A DNA stretch of 33,906 bases from a bacterium (GCA_021789225.1 JAJYJQ010000001.1:23564-57469), one strand, 5' to 3'. Shown: positions 1 to 7,252, numbered from the stretch's first letter. A program made the numbers and translations. The notes: generated by a model from the letters alone, not told the origin.

Positions 1-1838
1 ATACCGCTCTCAATCGGCTCATCTTCCGGAATCTTTAACGTGCTCATTACCCGCTTGATAGCGTCCGACGCGAACACGCGCATAAGTCTATCTTCAAGCG
101 ATACATAGAATCTCGTCTCGCCGGGGTCACCTTGGCGACCCGAGCGACCGCGCAGCTGGTTATCAATACGTCGCGCTTCATGGCGCTCCGTGCCTATGAC
201 GGCCAAACCGCCGAGCGCAAGCACCTCGTCTCGTTCGGCCGCGTCTGCCGGCGAGCCGCCGAGCTTGATGTCGACACCGCGCCCTGCCATGTTGGTGGCT
301 ACCGTCACCCTGCCCTTCCGACCTGCCTGCGCGATGATCTCACCTTCGCGCTCGTGATTCTTCGCATTCAAGACCTCGTGCGGCACGCCCGCTTCCGTGA
401 GATAGCGACTCACGATCTCGTTGTCTTCGATAGAAACCGTACCGACCAGGACCGGCTGCCCTTTCGCGTGGTACTCGGCAACTTGCTTTGCCACAGCGCG
501 ATACTTTCCTGCCGCGGTCTGGAAGATCTGGTCATTGTGGTCCTTACGTGCAATGGAACGATTGGTCGGGACGACCACCACATCGAGCTTGTATACCGTA
601 TAAAACTCCTCCTCGGAGGAAAGCGCGGTGCCGGTCATGCCGCCGAGCTTTTCGTACAGGCGGAAATAGTTTTGGAAGGTGACGCTCGCGTAGGTGCGCG
701 TCTCCCTCTGCACCTCGACCCGCTCCTTTGCCTCGATAGCCTGGTGGAGACCTTCCGACCAGCGGCGGCCCGGCTGGAGGCGGCCCGTGAACTCGTCCAC
801 GATGACAATCTCGCCATCGCGCACGACGTACTCCTTGTCTTTGTGGAAGAGCGCCTTCGCGCGCACCGCTGTCTCCAGGTGGTGTGCGTACTTGATGCCG
901 CCTTCGGTGTAGAGGTTTTCCATCCCGAGTGCCTTCTCGGCCTTGGTGATGCCTGCGTCGGTGATCTGGATCGCTTTGCGCTTCTCGTCCACCGTGTAGT
1001 CTTCTTCCGGTACGAAGGACTGCGCAAGCTCGGCAAAACGCTCGTAGAGACCGCCCGCGTCCTCGGCAGGACCAGAAATGATGAGCGGCGTGCGCGCCTC
1101 GTCGATGAGGATGGAGTCAATCTCGTCTACCAGAGCGAAATGATGCCCGCGCTGCACGACCTGCGCGCGATCGTACGCCGTGTTGTCGCGCAGGTAGTCG
1201 AAGCCGAGCTCGTTGTTGGTCGCGTAGGTGATGTCGGCGGCGTACGCTTCCTGCTTGGTCACCGGGCGGAGGAAATCGTAAAAGACGCGGAAGGAGCCGG
1301 TCTCATCGCGTGCCTCGTCTTCCTCTTTGGATACGTGCGCCGGATCGTAAAGGTAGGAGCCCGAGGACGTGACGACGCCGAGCGTGAGGCCGAGATACTG
1401 GTACACCTGCCCCATCCATGCGCCGTCGCGACGTGCGAGGTAGTCGTTTACCGTGACGACGTGTACGCCCTTGCCCGCGAGCGCGTGGAGCACGGTCGGC
1501 AACGTCGCGACGAGCGTCTTCCCTTCACCGGTACGCATCTCGGCGATGCGACCCTTGGCAAGCGCGAGACCGCCGATGAGCTGCACGTCGTAGTGGCGCT
1601 CGCCGAGTGTACGTTTCGCTGCCTCGCGCACGATCGCGAAAACCTCCGCGATATCTTCGTCTGCGGTGATTTCGCCGCCCGCCCGCTCCCGGAGTGCCGC
1701 AAGCCGCGCGGAAAGCTCCTCCTGCGAAAGCCCCGAAAGTGACTCCTCGAGAGCTGCTGCGCGCGCCACGATTGGCTTTGCAGTGCGCAGGAACGCTGCG
1801 GATTGGTTGCGAGAAAAGAGTTTGTCGAGAACACTCAT
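1..1838 (-). CDS. secA: Preprotein translocase subunit SecA (partial, C-terminus beyond window)
   Basis: SecA is the cytoplasmic ATPase that drives unfolded preproteins through SecYEG. About 612 residues are visible from an ATG at 1838-1836; the rest lies beyond the left edge. The translation shows Walker A MRTGEGKT at residues 101-108, the VDEIDSILIDEARTPLIISG Walker B/DEAD region near residue 240, and the ATNMAGRGVDIKLGG helicase motif near residue 520. Near the edge the end of NBD2 runs as RSGRQGDPGETRFYVSLEDR followed by LMRVF. These are diagnostic, so identity is near certain. A perfect TATAAT sits 9 nt before the ATG, so the mRNA may be almost leaderless. The gene follows a terminator that separates it from the histone-like gene upstream. 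The surface hydrolase at the far end of the window carries a Sec-type signal peptide and is a plausible client (inference). Confidence 0.97.
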   Translation of the reverse strand, partial: MSVLDKLFSRNQSAAFLRTAKPIVARAAALEESLSGLSQEELSARLAALRERAGGEITADEDIAEVFAIVREAAKRTLGERHYDVQLIGGLALAKGRIAEMRTGEGKTLVATLPTVLHALAGKGVHVVTVNDYLARRDGAWMGQVYQYLGLTLGVVTSSGSYLYDPAHVSKEEDEARDETGSFRVFYDFLRPVTKQEAYAADITYATNNELGFDYLRDNTAYDRAQVVQRGHHFALVDEIDSILIDEARTPLIISGPAEDAGGLYERFAELAQSFVPEEDYTVDEKRKAIQITDAGITKAEKALGMENLYTEGGIKYAHHLETAVRAKALFHKDKEYVVRDGEIVIVDEFTGRLQPGRRWSEGLHQAIEAKERVEVQRETRTYASVTFQNYFRLYEKLGGMTGTALSSEEEFYTVYKLDVVVVPTNRSIARKDHNDQIFQTAAGKYRAVAKQVAEYHAKGQPVLVGTVSIEDNEIVSRYLTEAGVPHEVLNAKNHEREGEIIAQAGRKGRVTVATNMAGRGVDIKLGGSPADAAERDEVLALGGLAVIGTERHEARRIDNQLRGRSGRQGDPGETRFYVSLEDRLMRVFASDAIKRVMSTLKIPEDEPIESG

Positions 1839-1847
1839 AAGGCTCCC

Positions 1848-1853
1848 ATTATA
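1848..1853 (-). promoter_or_regulatory. Putative secA -10 box (TATAAT)
   Basis: Reading leftward, a perfect TATAAT lies 9 nt before the secA ATG. The predicted transcription start is 2-3 nt from the ATG, so a GGGAG in the gap would lie mostly upstream of the mRNA start. No convincing -35 is seen; that region falls inside the terminator stem. Confidence 0.45.
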
Positions 1854-1857
1854 ACGC

Positions 1858-1883
1858 AAAAACCTCCCGAGGGGGAGGTTTTT
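1858..1883 (-). terminator. Intrinsic terminator after the histone-like gene
   Basis: An 11-bp perfect stem, AAAAACCTCCC (1858-1868) with GGGAGGTTTTT (1873-1883), encloses a 4-nt loop. Because of the A and T runs on both sides it has the terminator form on either strand. On the minus strand it sits 17-42 nt past the histone-like stop codon and just before the secA promoter. Confidence 0.85.
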
Positions 1884-1899
1884 GACTTTGCCGTGCGCG

Positions 1900-2055
1900 T
1901 TATGCGCGCTTGGCGGTGCGGCGAGTCGCCTTCTTTGCGGTCTTGCGAGCGACCTTCTTGGTCGTCTTCTTTACTGCCTTGCGTGCGACCTTCTTGGTCG
2001 TCTTGCGTACGGCCTTCTTCGCAACCTTCTTCGCAGTGCGCTTCTTCGGTGCCAT
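1900..2055 (-). CDS. Small Lys/Ala-rich histone H1-like DNA-binding protein
   Basis: The 51-residue product starts MAPKKRTAKKVAKKAV and is almost wholly Lys, Arg, Ala, Thr and Val. It is built from near-repeats of KKVARKAVKKTT and KKVARKTAKKAT, giving a charge above +20 with no acidic residue. This resembles the basic tails of bacterial H1-like proteins (chlamydial Hc1/Hc2 type, AlgP-like) that bind and compact DNA without sequence specificity. The open frame extends 48 codons upstream to 2199, but that stretch (rich in His, Cys and Phe) is the palindromic non-coding region, so the MAPKK start is chosen. No clear Shine-Dalgarno is seen. A strong terminator follows. Function is inferred from composition only; a low-complexity ribosome- or RNA-binding role is the alternative. 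Confidence 0.8.
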   Translation of the reverse strand: MAPKKRTAKKVAKKAVRKTTKKVARKAVKKTTKKVARKTAKKATRRTAKRA

Positions 2056-2094
2056 AGTCGTGTGAAAAAGAAGATGATTAATATTGTCGACCCA

Positions 2095-2245
2095 CTCGCG
2101 CGCGAAAAATTTTTTCATGCACGAATGTCCTGTGTGTATTATTACGCGCAAAAAAATTTTTTGTGTGCATGCATGCACGTATGTGTGGATAACTTGCATG
2201 CATCACGCGCAAAAATTTTTCGTGAAAAATTTTTGCGCGTGATGC
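2095..2245. repeat. Cluster of A/T-tract palindromes with CGCGC borders, including a 21-bp hairpin
   Basis: Four A5-7/T5-6 palindromic tracts lie at about 2104-2115, 2150-2162, 2211-2220 and 2225-2234, each bordered on one side by CGCGC or CGCG. The last two form a perfect inverted repeat: arms 2200-2220 and 2225-2245 with CGTG as loop. Self-palindromic GCATGCATGC and TGCATGCA segments lie between them. The block fills the gap between murB and the histone-like gene. It could end murB transcription, although no T-run follows the stem, or it could be a bent or cruciform protein-binding region. Confidence 0.75.
2184..2192 (-). promoter_or_regulatory. Perfect match to a DnaA box (TTATCCACA on minus)
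   Basis: TGTGGATAA on the plus strand is the complement of the DnaA consensus TTATNCACA. It is the only copy noticed in the block and lies between the A/T palindromes. A single 9-mer can occur by chance; its AT-rich, palindromic setting is why it is recorded. Confidence 0.3.
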
Positions 2246-2259
2246 GCAGCACTCATTCA

Positions 2260-3273
2260 CTATCGCGCGATGAGCGTTTCGACTTCGCGTTCGATCTCGA
2301 TGTTCGTCGCTTCGTACACACGCGCACGCACTTCATGCACGCACGCTTCGATGTCTGCTTCTGTCGCGCCGGGAAGCGTCGTGAGTATGAGCGGCTGCTT
2401 CTCATGCAAACGCACCGGCCCGCACGTGAACCCGCGCATGCCGAGCGCATGGTCGAGTATCCATGCGAGCGGCACCTTCACTCCCTCAGAAGATTCAAAG
2501 CCGACCAGCCCAGGAAAACGCACGCGCAGCGCCGCATATGCTTCAGACGTGATGACGGGATTCTTAAAAAAAGAGCCTGCGCTGCCGATGCCTTTCGCGG
2601 GCATCTTTTCGGCACGAATCGTGCGTACCGCCTCCGCGATTTCTCGTGGCGTGGTGAGCGAGACGCCCCGCTCCCGTGCGAGCGCGAGGTCTTTGTAGGC
2701 GATGTTGGGCGTACCGGTGTGCGAGAGCTTGAGCGCGACACGCGTGACCACCCACGCATCCTCGCGTTTGAACACACTCTCGCGGTAGCCGAACGCCGCG
2801 TCGCGCGCGCTGATGCGTACCACCTCCCCGCTCGCTCGCTCAACTGCTTCTGCCCACGCGAACACACTCGCGAACTCGACGCCGTATGCACCGATATTCT
2901 GTACGGGCGCAGCGCCCGCCGTGCCGGGGATGCTCGCAAGGTTTTCGATGCCCCAGAGCTGTCGCGCTGACGCTTCGAGGACAACTGCATCCCACGCCAC
3001 GCCCGCGCCGACTACGAGGAGCGCATCGTCTCTTTCTTCGACATGCTCGATACCCGGAATCGCGATACGCAGCACGAACCCATCCACGCCCGCGTCCGGC
3101 ACGAGCGTGTTTGAGCCGCCACCGAGCACAGCGACGCCAAGACCGCGGCGCTTGGCTTCGCCAAGCGCCGCGATGACTTCATCTACCGACTTCGCTTCCG
3201 AGAAGAATCGCGCCGCACCGCCGACACCCAGTGTCGTGAGCGGGGCGAGCAAAACGTTCTCTTGCACACTCAT
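2260..3273 (-). CDS. murB: UDP-N-acetylenolpyruvoylglucosamine reductase MurB
   Basis: MurB reduces UDP-GlcNAc-enolpyruvate to UDP-MurNAc with NADPH and FAD, the second committed step of peptidoglycan precursor synthesis. The 337 residues match type I (E. coli-like, about 340 aa) enzymes. The FAD-binding part has GGGSNTL and IPGTAGAAPVQNIGAYGVE, and YRES near residue 163 carries the conserved Tyr/Arg. GSAGSFFKNP near 230 carries the catalytic Ser that acts as proton donor, and the C-terminal EIEREVE supplies the conserved Glu. The ATG overlaps the stop of the upstream O-antigen ligase gene in ATGA, so the two are very probably translationally coupled. The protein should be cytosolic. Confidence 0.95.
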   Translation of the reverse strand: MSVQENVLLAPLTTLGVGGAARFFSEAKSVDEVIAALGEAKRRGLGVAVLGGGSNTLVPDAGVDGFVLRIAIPGIEHVEERDDALLVVGAGVAWDAVVLEASARQLWGIENLASIPGTAGAAPVQNIGAYGVEFASVFAWAEAVERASGEVVRISARDAAFGYRESVFKREDAWVVTRVALKLSHTGTPNIAYKDLALARERGVSLTTPREIAEAVRTIRAEKMPAKGIGSAGSFFKNPVITSEAYAALRVRFPGLVGFESSEGVKVPLAWILDHALGMRGFTCGPVRLHEKQPLILTTLPGATEADIEACVHEVRARVYEATNIEIEREVETLIAR

Positions 3274-5489
3274 CGGATCTTCCCCTGCTGGATCTGCTGG
3301 ATGAGCGCCTCGCCTGCCTGCGTCGCTTCAGGGTGCGCTGCCATGACCGCACGCACCTGCGCGATCGCTTCCTGTGTCTGCCCCGCTGCCGCTTCTGCTA
3401 TCGCGAGCCGGAATGCGTCATCAATCGAGCTGCCCGGCTTCGCGGCGCGCATCCTATATATAGGAATGAGCGGCAGATAATTCTTCGTCAGCGCATACGC
3501 TTCGATGAGCACTGGGCTATCGACGGTCGTCGTGCCGAAGGAGCGCGCGAGCGTCGCTTGCGCCGCACCAGCGTTGCCGGAGAGAATATCGCCCGCTGCC
3601 CCATAGGGCACAAGCGACTGGAATTGCGGTGCGAGCGCATACGCTTCTTTGAAATCCTGCGCGGCGCCGGCGAGGTCGTTCGCCTGGAGGCGGATGACCC
3701 CTTCTTCGAGAATGATCGTCACCTTTTTCGGCGAGAGTGAGCGCGCTATCGTCATCTGTGCGAGCGCATCCTTATAATCTCCGAACGATGCATATCCTAC
3801 AGCCAATTCGAAACGGACGCGCGCGTCCTGCGGCAACGCCTCTGCTTCTTTTTGCATCTCGGAAAGCGCGAGCGTAACGAGCGTCTGCTTGTCCGCATCC
3901 GACACTTGCGACATGCCTGCGACTTGCGTCGCGAACGTGAGCAACTGCTCGCGTATTTCCTGCGCTGCAAACGCCGGATGCGCAAGCTCCTGCTTCCACG
4001 CGTTCAGCGTATCGGCAAAGGTCGGCTGCGGCGAAAGCGCCGTGATAAGCCCGGACGCCGCGTTCATTCCCGGCACATCCAAGAGCCCGATGAGCAGCGC
4101 CAACAGCACGGCCGCCACCGGCAGCGCCCCGACCGGCACCAGCTCAGGCGAGAGTTCCGGCTTCTCTTCGAACGCCCGCACCGGCCGGCTCGCCGCGCTG
4201 TCTATGAGCGCAAGCACCGCGATGAAGCCGATATACGAGACCGTGTTGTCGAACACGAAAAGATTATGGAACGCGTATCCGGCCAGAAGCGCCGTGAACG
4301 CGATCTGCTCCGCGCGCGAGAACGGCCTGCGCCAGAGCTCCCACACTGCCGCGCCAAAGAGCGCGATGTAGAGCAGGAAGGCCGGCAACCCGCCCGCCAC
4401 GAGCCAATCGATAAACGCGTTGTGCGCACGGTCGAACCACTGCTCCTGCTGGTAGAGCGACGGCTCATAATATTTATTGAAGACGTAGTTGAAGCCCTCC
4501 TGCCCCCAGCCGACGAGCACCGTCTTCGGACTCTCCGCAAACCCCTCGAAGGCCATGTGCCAGATCGTAAAGCGCGTCTGTCCCTCTGCAAGCGAGATGG
4601 AAGCGATGCGGCCGAGCACCGGATGCTGCCGGATTGCCGGCGTATCTCGGACGAGCAAGAACCCGCCCGCCAAAACGAGTAGGAGCACCAGCGCGCCTGC
4701 GGCTACGCCGCGGGCGCGCTTCCCCATCGTGAAGAGCATGAGGAGCACCGCGAGAAGAAGCCCGCCGGCAAGGCCGAGAATCGTGCCGCGTGTCGCTGTC
4801 GCAAAGAGCACGAATGCCGCGAGTATCGCGAAGCCGAGCAGCACGTAGCGCAGCCATTTCTTGTCTGTCGTAAACGCGAGCCAAAGCGCCACGAAGACGT
4901 GGAAGAGCATGTACACCGCCAGATAGGCCGCGTTGCCGAGTGTCGCGTCTACGCGCGTGCTCCCCTGGTGGATAGCCAGTCCGCCCGCGATCTGCAGGAA
5001 GCTATACAGCATAACGACCGCAGCAACCCCGAGAGACACGAGCCACCACGCGCGCCATTTCTTCTCCACGCGCAGCACCGCGCCCGATACCACAAAGAAT
5101 GCGAGCAAGTGGATGAGCGTGATCCACCCCTCCATGCGCTCGAAGTTGCTCCAAAACGCTTTCTCCGGATTCACCGCGAAAAGGTCCGCGATGAACATCC
5201 ATGCCACGAAAGCCGTGAGCGCGACCGAGATCCAGCTCCATCGCGGCCGATAGCGCCTATCCGCGAGCGCAAGCACCACCCATCCTGCAAACGCCACCTC
5301 CACCACGATGCGGAAGAAAAACGCCTTTCCCGTGATGAACGGGAAGAAATAATTATCCGAAACGATGAGCGGCGTGAAGGGCACCAAGAAAAGCCCTGCG
5401 AGCGCCACCCACCGCGCGATCGTCATCGCCACTCCCTCTTCACCCTTCTTTACTGATAATGCCGAAGCTCCCGAAGCAGTCTTAGTCAT
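3270..5489 (-). CDS. O-antigen ligase/polymerase-like membrane protein with C-terminal TPR region
   Basis: The 739-residue polytopic membrane protein belongs to the WaaL/Wzy (Wzy_C) superfamily, which transfers or polymerises undecaprenol-linked glycans on the outer membrane face. Roughly residues 20-480 hold about a dozen hydrophobic segments. The family-typical loop FWSNFERMEGWITLIHLLAF and the large external loop with WGQEGFNYVFNKYYEPSLYQ and FDRAHNAFIDWLVAGG are present. Residues 500-739 are soluble and contain TPR-like helices (for example FELAVGYASFGDYKDALAQM). Two starts are possible: ATG 5489, 9 nt after an extended -10, or ATG 5426 (MTIARWVAL), preceded by GAGGGAG at good spacing; the latter removes a polar 21-residue N-terminus. 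The stop overlaps murB. Which glycan acceptor it uses cannot be told. Confidence 0.88.
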   Translation of the reverse strand: MTKTASGASALSVKKGEEGVAMTIARWVALAGLFLVPFTPLIVSDNYFFPFITGKAFFFRIVVEVAFAGWVVLALADRRYRPRWSWISVALTAFVAWMFIADLFAVNPEKAFWSNFERMEGWITLIHLLAFFVVSGAVLRVEKKWRAWWLVSLGVAAVVMLYSFLQIAGGLAIHQGSTRVDATLGNAAYLAVYMLFHVFVALWLAFTTDKKWLRYVLLGFAILAAFVLFATATRGTILGLAGGLLLAVLLMLFTMGKRARGVAAGALVLLLVLAGGFLLVRDTPAIRQHPVLGRIASISLAEGQTRFTIWHMAFEGFAESPKTVLVGWGQEGFNYVFNKYYEPSLYQQEQWFDRAHNAFIDWLVAGGLPAFLLYIALFGAAVWELWRRPFSRAEQIAFTALLAGYAFHNLFVFDNTVSYIGFIAVLALIDSAASRPVRAFEEKPELSPELVPVGALPVAAVLLALLIGLLDVPGMNAASGLITALSPQPTFADTLNAWKQELAHPAFAAQEIREQLLTFATQVAGMSQVSDADKQTLVTLALSEMQKEAEALPQDARVRFELAVGYASFGDYKDALAQMTIARSLSPKKVTIILEEGVIRLQANDLAGAAQDFKEAYALAPQFQSLVPYGAAGDILSGNAGAAQATLARSFGTTTVDSPVLIEAYALTKNYLPLIPIYRMRAAKPGSSIDDAFRLAIAEAAAGQTQEAIAQVRAVMAAHPEATQAGEALIQQIQQGKIR

Positions 5490-5498
5490 AGTATCGGC

Positions 5499-5523
5499 AT
5501 CATACCACGCTGGCGCCAGTCAA
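5499..5523 (-). promoter_or_regulatory. Putative promoter of the ligase-murB operon
   Basis: Reading leftward, TTGACT (5523-5518) is followed by the extended -10 TGGTATGAT (5507-5499). The 13-nt spacer is too short for a classical -35/-10 pair, so the extended -10 is probably the working element. The -10 ends 9 nt before ATG 5489. Confidence 0.4.
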
Positions 5524-5548
5524 TTATGAAGCCGCGCCGGCCTGCGCG

Positions 5549-5827
5549 CTAATCGTCACTCTTTAGGATATCCTCGTGCATTTCTTTAAATGAGGTGTAC
5601 CGCTTCCCGTACTTGAGCGCATGCTCCGCCTCCTTGAGAAGCCGCAACTTCTTTTCGCGCGGCCAGTAGTCGGCGCTCAGCACCGGAAACGGGATACGCT
5701 TCTCGGCCGCCACTTGCGTGAGGTAAAGCTTTACCCCCGACGACATATCGAGTCCCATCGAGCGAAAGGCCTTCTGCGCAGCGTCTTTCGTCTTTTTATC
5801 TATGCGAATCTGCAGCGTCGTATTCAT
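5549..5827 (-). CDS. Orphan RelB/DinJ-family antitoxin
   Basis: The 92-residue protein starts MNTTLQIRIDKKTKDAAQKA, the ribbon-helix-helix N-terminus typical of RelB/DinJ antitoxins. MGLDMSSGVKLYLTQVA follows as the second helix. The C-terminal half (EKKLRLLKEAEHALKYGKRY) is the charged helix that would wrap a RelE/YafQ-type toxin. An in-frame ATG at 5836 is possible, but it lies inside the -10 box, so ATG 5827 is chosen; it would give a leaderless message. No toxin gene follows: the next gene leftward is the O-antigen ligase. It may be solitary, act as a regulator, or neutralise a toxin encoded elsewhere, possibly the RelE-like protein at 27202-27435 (speculation). Confidence 0.85.
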   Translation of the reverse strand: MNTTLQIRIDKKTKDAAQKAFRSMGLDMSSGVKLYLTQVAAEKRIPFPVLSADYWPREKKLRLLKEAEHALKYGKRYTSFKEMHEDILKSDD

Positions 5828-5834
5828 ACGCACC

Positions 5835-5863
5835 ATGCTACACCCGCGCCGCCAGCCTGTCAA
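5835..5863 (-). promoter_or_regulatory. Promoter of the RelB/DinJ antitoxin
   Basis: A perfect -35 TTGACA (5863-5858), a 17-nt spacer and -10 TAGCAT (5840-5835) lie 7 nt before the ATG at 5827. This predicts a leaderless transcript. Confidence 0.7.
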
Positions 5864-5867
5864 TACA

Positions 5868-5879
5868 TTGTCATGACAA
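5868..5879. promoter_or_regulatory. Candidate antitoxin operator TTGTCATGACAA
   Basis: This perfect 12-bp palindrome lies directly upstream of the -35. Each half, TTGTCA, fits the [A/T]TGT[A/C]A hexad known for E. coli RelB operators, so autoregulation by the neighbouring antitoxin is plausible. Confidence 0.55.
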
Positions 5880-5887
5880 ACTAAAAC

Positions 5888-5912
5888 CCGCGCCGGCCTG
5901 CGGCCGGCGCGG
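5888..5912 (-). terminator. GC-rich hairpin, possible leftward terminator
   Basis: A perfect 11-bp stem, CCGCGCCGGCC (5888-5898) with GGCCGGCGCGG (5902-5912), has a 3-nt loop. Read leftward it is followed by GTTTTAG, a short U-run, so it could stop transcription arriving antisense through the flippase gene before it reaches the antitoxin promoter. The first 15 bases also recur at 5532-5546. Confidence 0.5.
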
Positions 5913-5947
5913 CTTTGCATCCACTCTCCCTCTCTCGCGGTTATAAA

Positions 5948-5956
5948 TGGTACGAT
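5948..5956 (+). promoter_or_regulatory. Putative extended -10 of the flippase gene
   Basis: TGGTACGAT resembles the TGGTATGAT seen before the O-antigen ligase gene. It lies 27 nt upstream of the flippase ATG. A TATAAA at 5942-5947 is an alternative. No clear -35 is visible. Confidence 0.35.
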
Positions 5957-5983
5957 AGCGACAATAAGCCGCCTACCGCCACT

Positions 5984-7252
5984 ATGCAATCTCTCAAATC
6001 CCGCCTCTACCGCCTCCTGCGCTGGAGCGAAAAGTACACCAAGACCGACATGGTGTATCTCGCATCGGGAGGATTCTGGTCAACCGCCGCGCAGGTCGTC
6101 TCATCACTCACCGTCTTCGGATTTGCCATCCTCGTCGCGCACGTCCTCCCCAAAGCCGTGTACGGCGACTACAAATACATCCTCGCGACCGTCGCACTCC
6201 TCTCCTCCTTCTCGCTCACCGGCATCGGCACCGCTGTCTTCCAGTCGGTCGCAAGCGGCTTCGACGGCGCGCTCCGCGAAGGCTTCTGGCAAAACCTCCG
6301 CTGGAGCGTGCTCATATTTATCGGCGCGTTCGTGCTCGCCGCGTACTATTTCGCCCAGGGCAACACGTCATTCGCCTTCGGCATACTCATTGGAGGATCA
6401 CTCTCGCCACTCCTCACGAGTGCAAACATCATCAGCGCATTCCTGAATGCAAAAAAGGACTTCCGCCGCTCCGCGCTGTACATCGGCATTATCGAGACTC
6501 TGCTCTCCGTCGGCGCGCTCGCCATCGCCGTCCTGTTCACGCATAATCCATTCATCCTCGCGGCGGTGTACTTCCTCGGCAACACGCTCGCGACGCTCTG
6601 GATCTATCGCCGCATCCTGCGCTTCTACAAGCCCGATCCTGCCAGGACCGACCCCGGCATGATGACCTACGCGAAGCACCTCTCGCTCATGGGCGTCCTC
6701 TCCACCATCGCCGGTAACATCGACCAAGTGCTTCTCTTCCATTTCGTCGGCCCCGCCGAGCTTGCCATCTACAACTTCGCCGTCGCGATTCCCGACCAGA
6801 CCAAAGGGCCGCTCAAGACGCTGAACACGATGATGCAGGCGAAATTCGCAGCACGCCCCGACGAAGAGATCCGTGCAGGCATGCGCAGCAAGATGTTCTG
6901 GCTCTTCATCTCGAGCATCATTTTCATAATCCTGTATGTGCTCCTTGCACCGTTTATCTACGGGTTCTTCTTCCCCAACTACGCGGATGCCGTACTCTAT
7001 TCCCAGATTTATGCGATTTCCATGCTCAGTATCGCGTTCGCACCAGCGGGATCCTATCTTGCCGCAAAGAAGAAGGTGCGCGAACAATACATCGTCAACA
7101 TCGGCGCTTCCGTAATCCAGATCGCGATGATGGCAATCGGTGTGATTTTCTGGGGGCTCCTCGGCCTTGTCGTTGCACGTGTCATCATTAAGATAGCTGG
7201 CAACTATCTCGTGCACTTCATCTACTCGATGTCCGTGCCCGCAAAGGCATAA
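5984..7252 (+). CDS. Wzx-type polysaccharide flippase (MOP superfamily)
   Basis: The 422-residue polytopic protein has about 12 hydrophobic segments, the size and hydropathy of polysaccharide exporters (Wzx/RfbX, MATE-like fold). These move undecaprenyl-diphosphate-linked oligosaccharides from the inner to the outer membrane leaflet. Early sequence such as MVYLASGGFWSTAAQVVSSL and ILVAHVLPKAVYGDYKYI is typical of TM1-TM2 in this family. The frame is open back to 5915, but MQSLKSRLYRLL at 5984 is the natural start. It is the only gene on the plus strand and overlaps the 3' end of the facing glycosyltransferase gene by 31 bp. Its position beside glycosyltransferases and an O-antigen ligase fits a Wzx/Wzy pathway. 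Confidence 0.88.
   Translation: MQSLKSRLYRLLRWSEKYTKTDMVYLASGGFWSTAAQVVSSLTVFGFAILVAHVLPKAVYGDYKYILATVALLSSFSLTGIGTAVFQSVASGFDGALREGFWQNLRWSVLIFIGAFVLAAYYFAQGNTSFAFGILIGGSLSPLLTSANIISAFLNAKKDFRRSALYIGIIETLLSVGALAIAVLFTHNPFILAAVYFLGNTLATLWIYRRILRFYKPDPARTDPGMMTYAKHLSLMGVLSTIAGNIDQVLLFHFVGPAELAIYNFAVAIPDQTKGPLKTLNTMMQAKFAARPDEEIRAGMRSKMFWLFISSIIFIILYVLLAPFIYGFFFPNYADAVLYSQIYAISMLSIAFAPAGSYLAAKKKVREQYIVNIGASVIQIAMMAIGVIFWGLLGLVVARVIIKIAGNYLVHFIYSMSVPAKA

Noticed and set aside
132-1742. Open plus-strand frame of 536 codons
   Set aside because: It is antisense to secA, whose minus-strand translation carries all SecA motifs. High GC and codon bias leave long open frames opposite real genes.
2056-2199. 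N-terminal extension of the histone-like protein
   Set aside because: The extra 48 codons are the palindromic non-coding block and encode a composition unlike the basic repeat protein.
2097-2245. CRISPR-like array of CGCGC-A/T units
   Set aside because: Units differ in spacing and orientation, and there are no equal-length spacers; this is a palindrome cluster.
1882-2970. Plus-strand frame of 362 codons
   Set aside because: It runs through a terminator, the histone-like gene, the palindrome block and antisense murB; no domain is recognisable.
3852-4682. Plus-strand frame rich in Arg and Glu
   Set aside because: Antisense to the O-antigen ligase; composition is that of a reverse-strand shadow.
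5531-5548. Second terminator after the antitoxin
   Set aside because: The GC-rich stretch can form only a weak stem of about 5 bp and no T-run follows on the minus strand.
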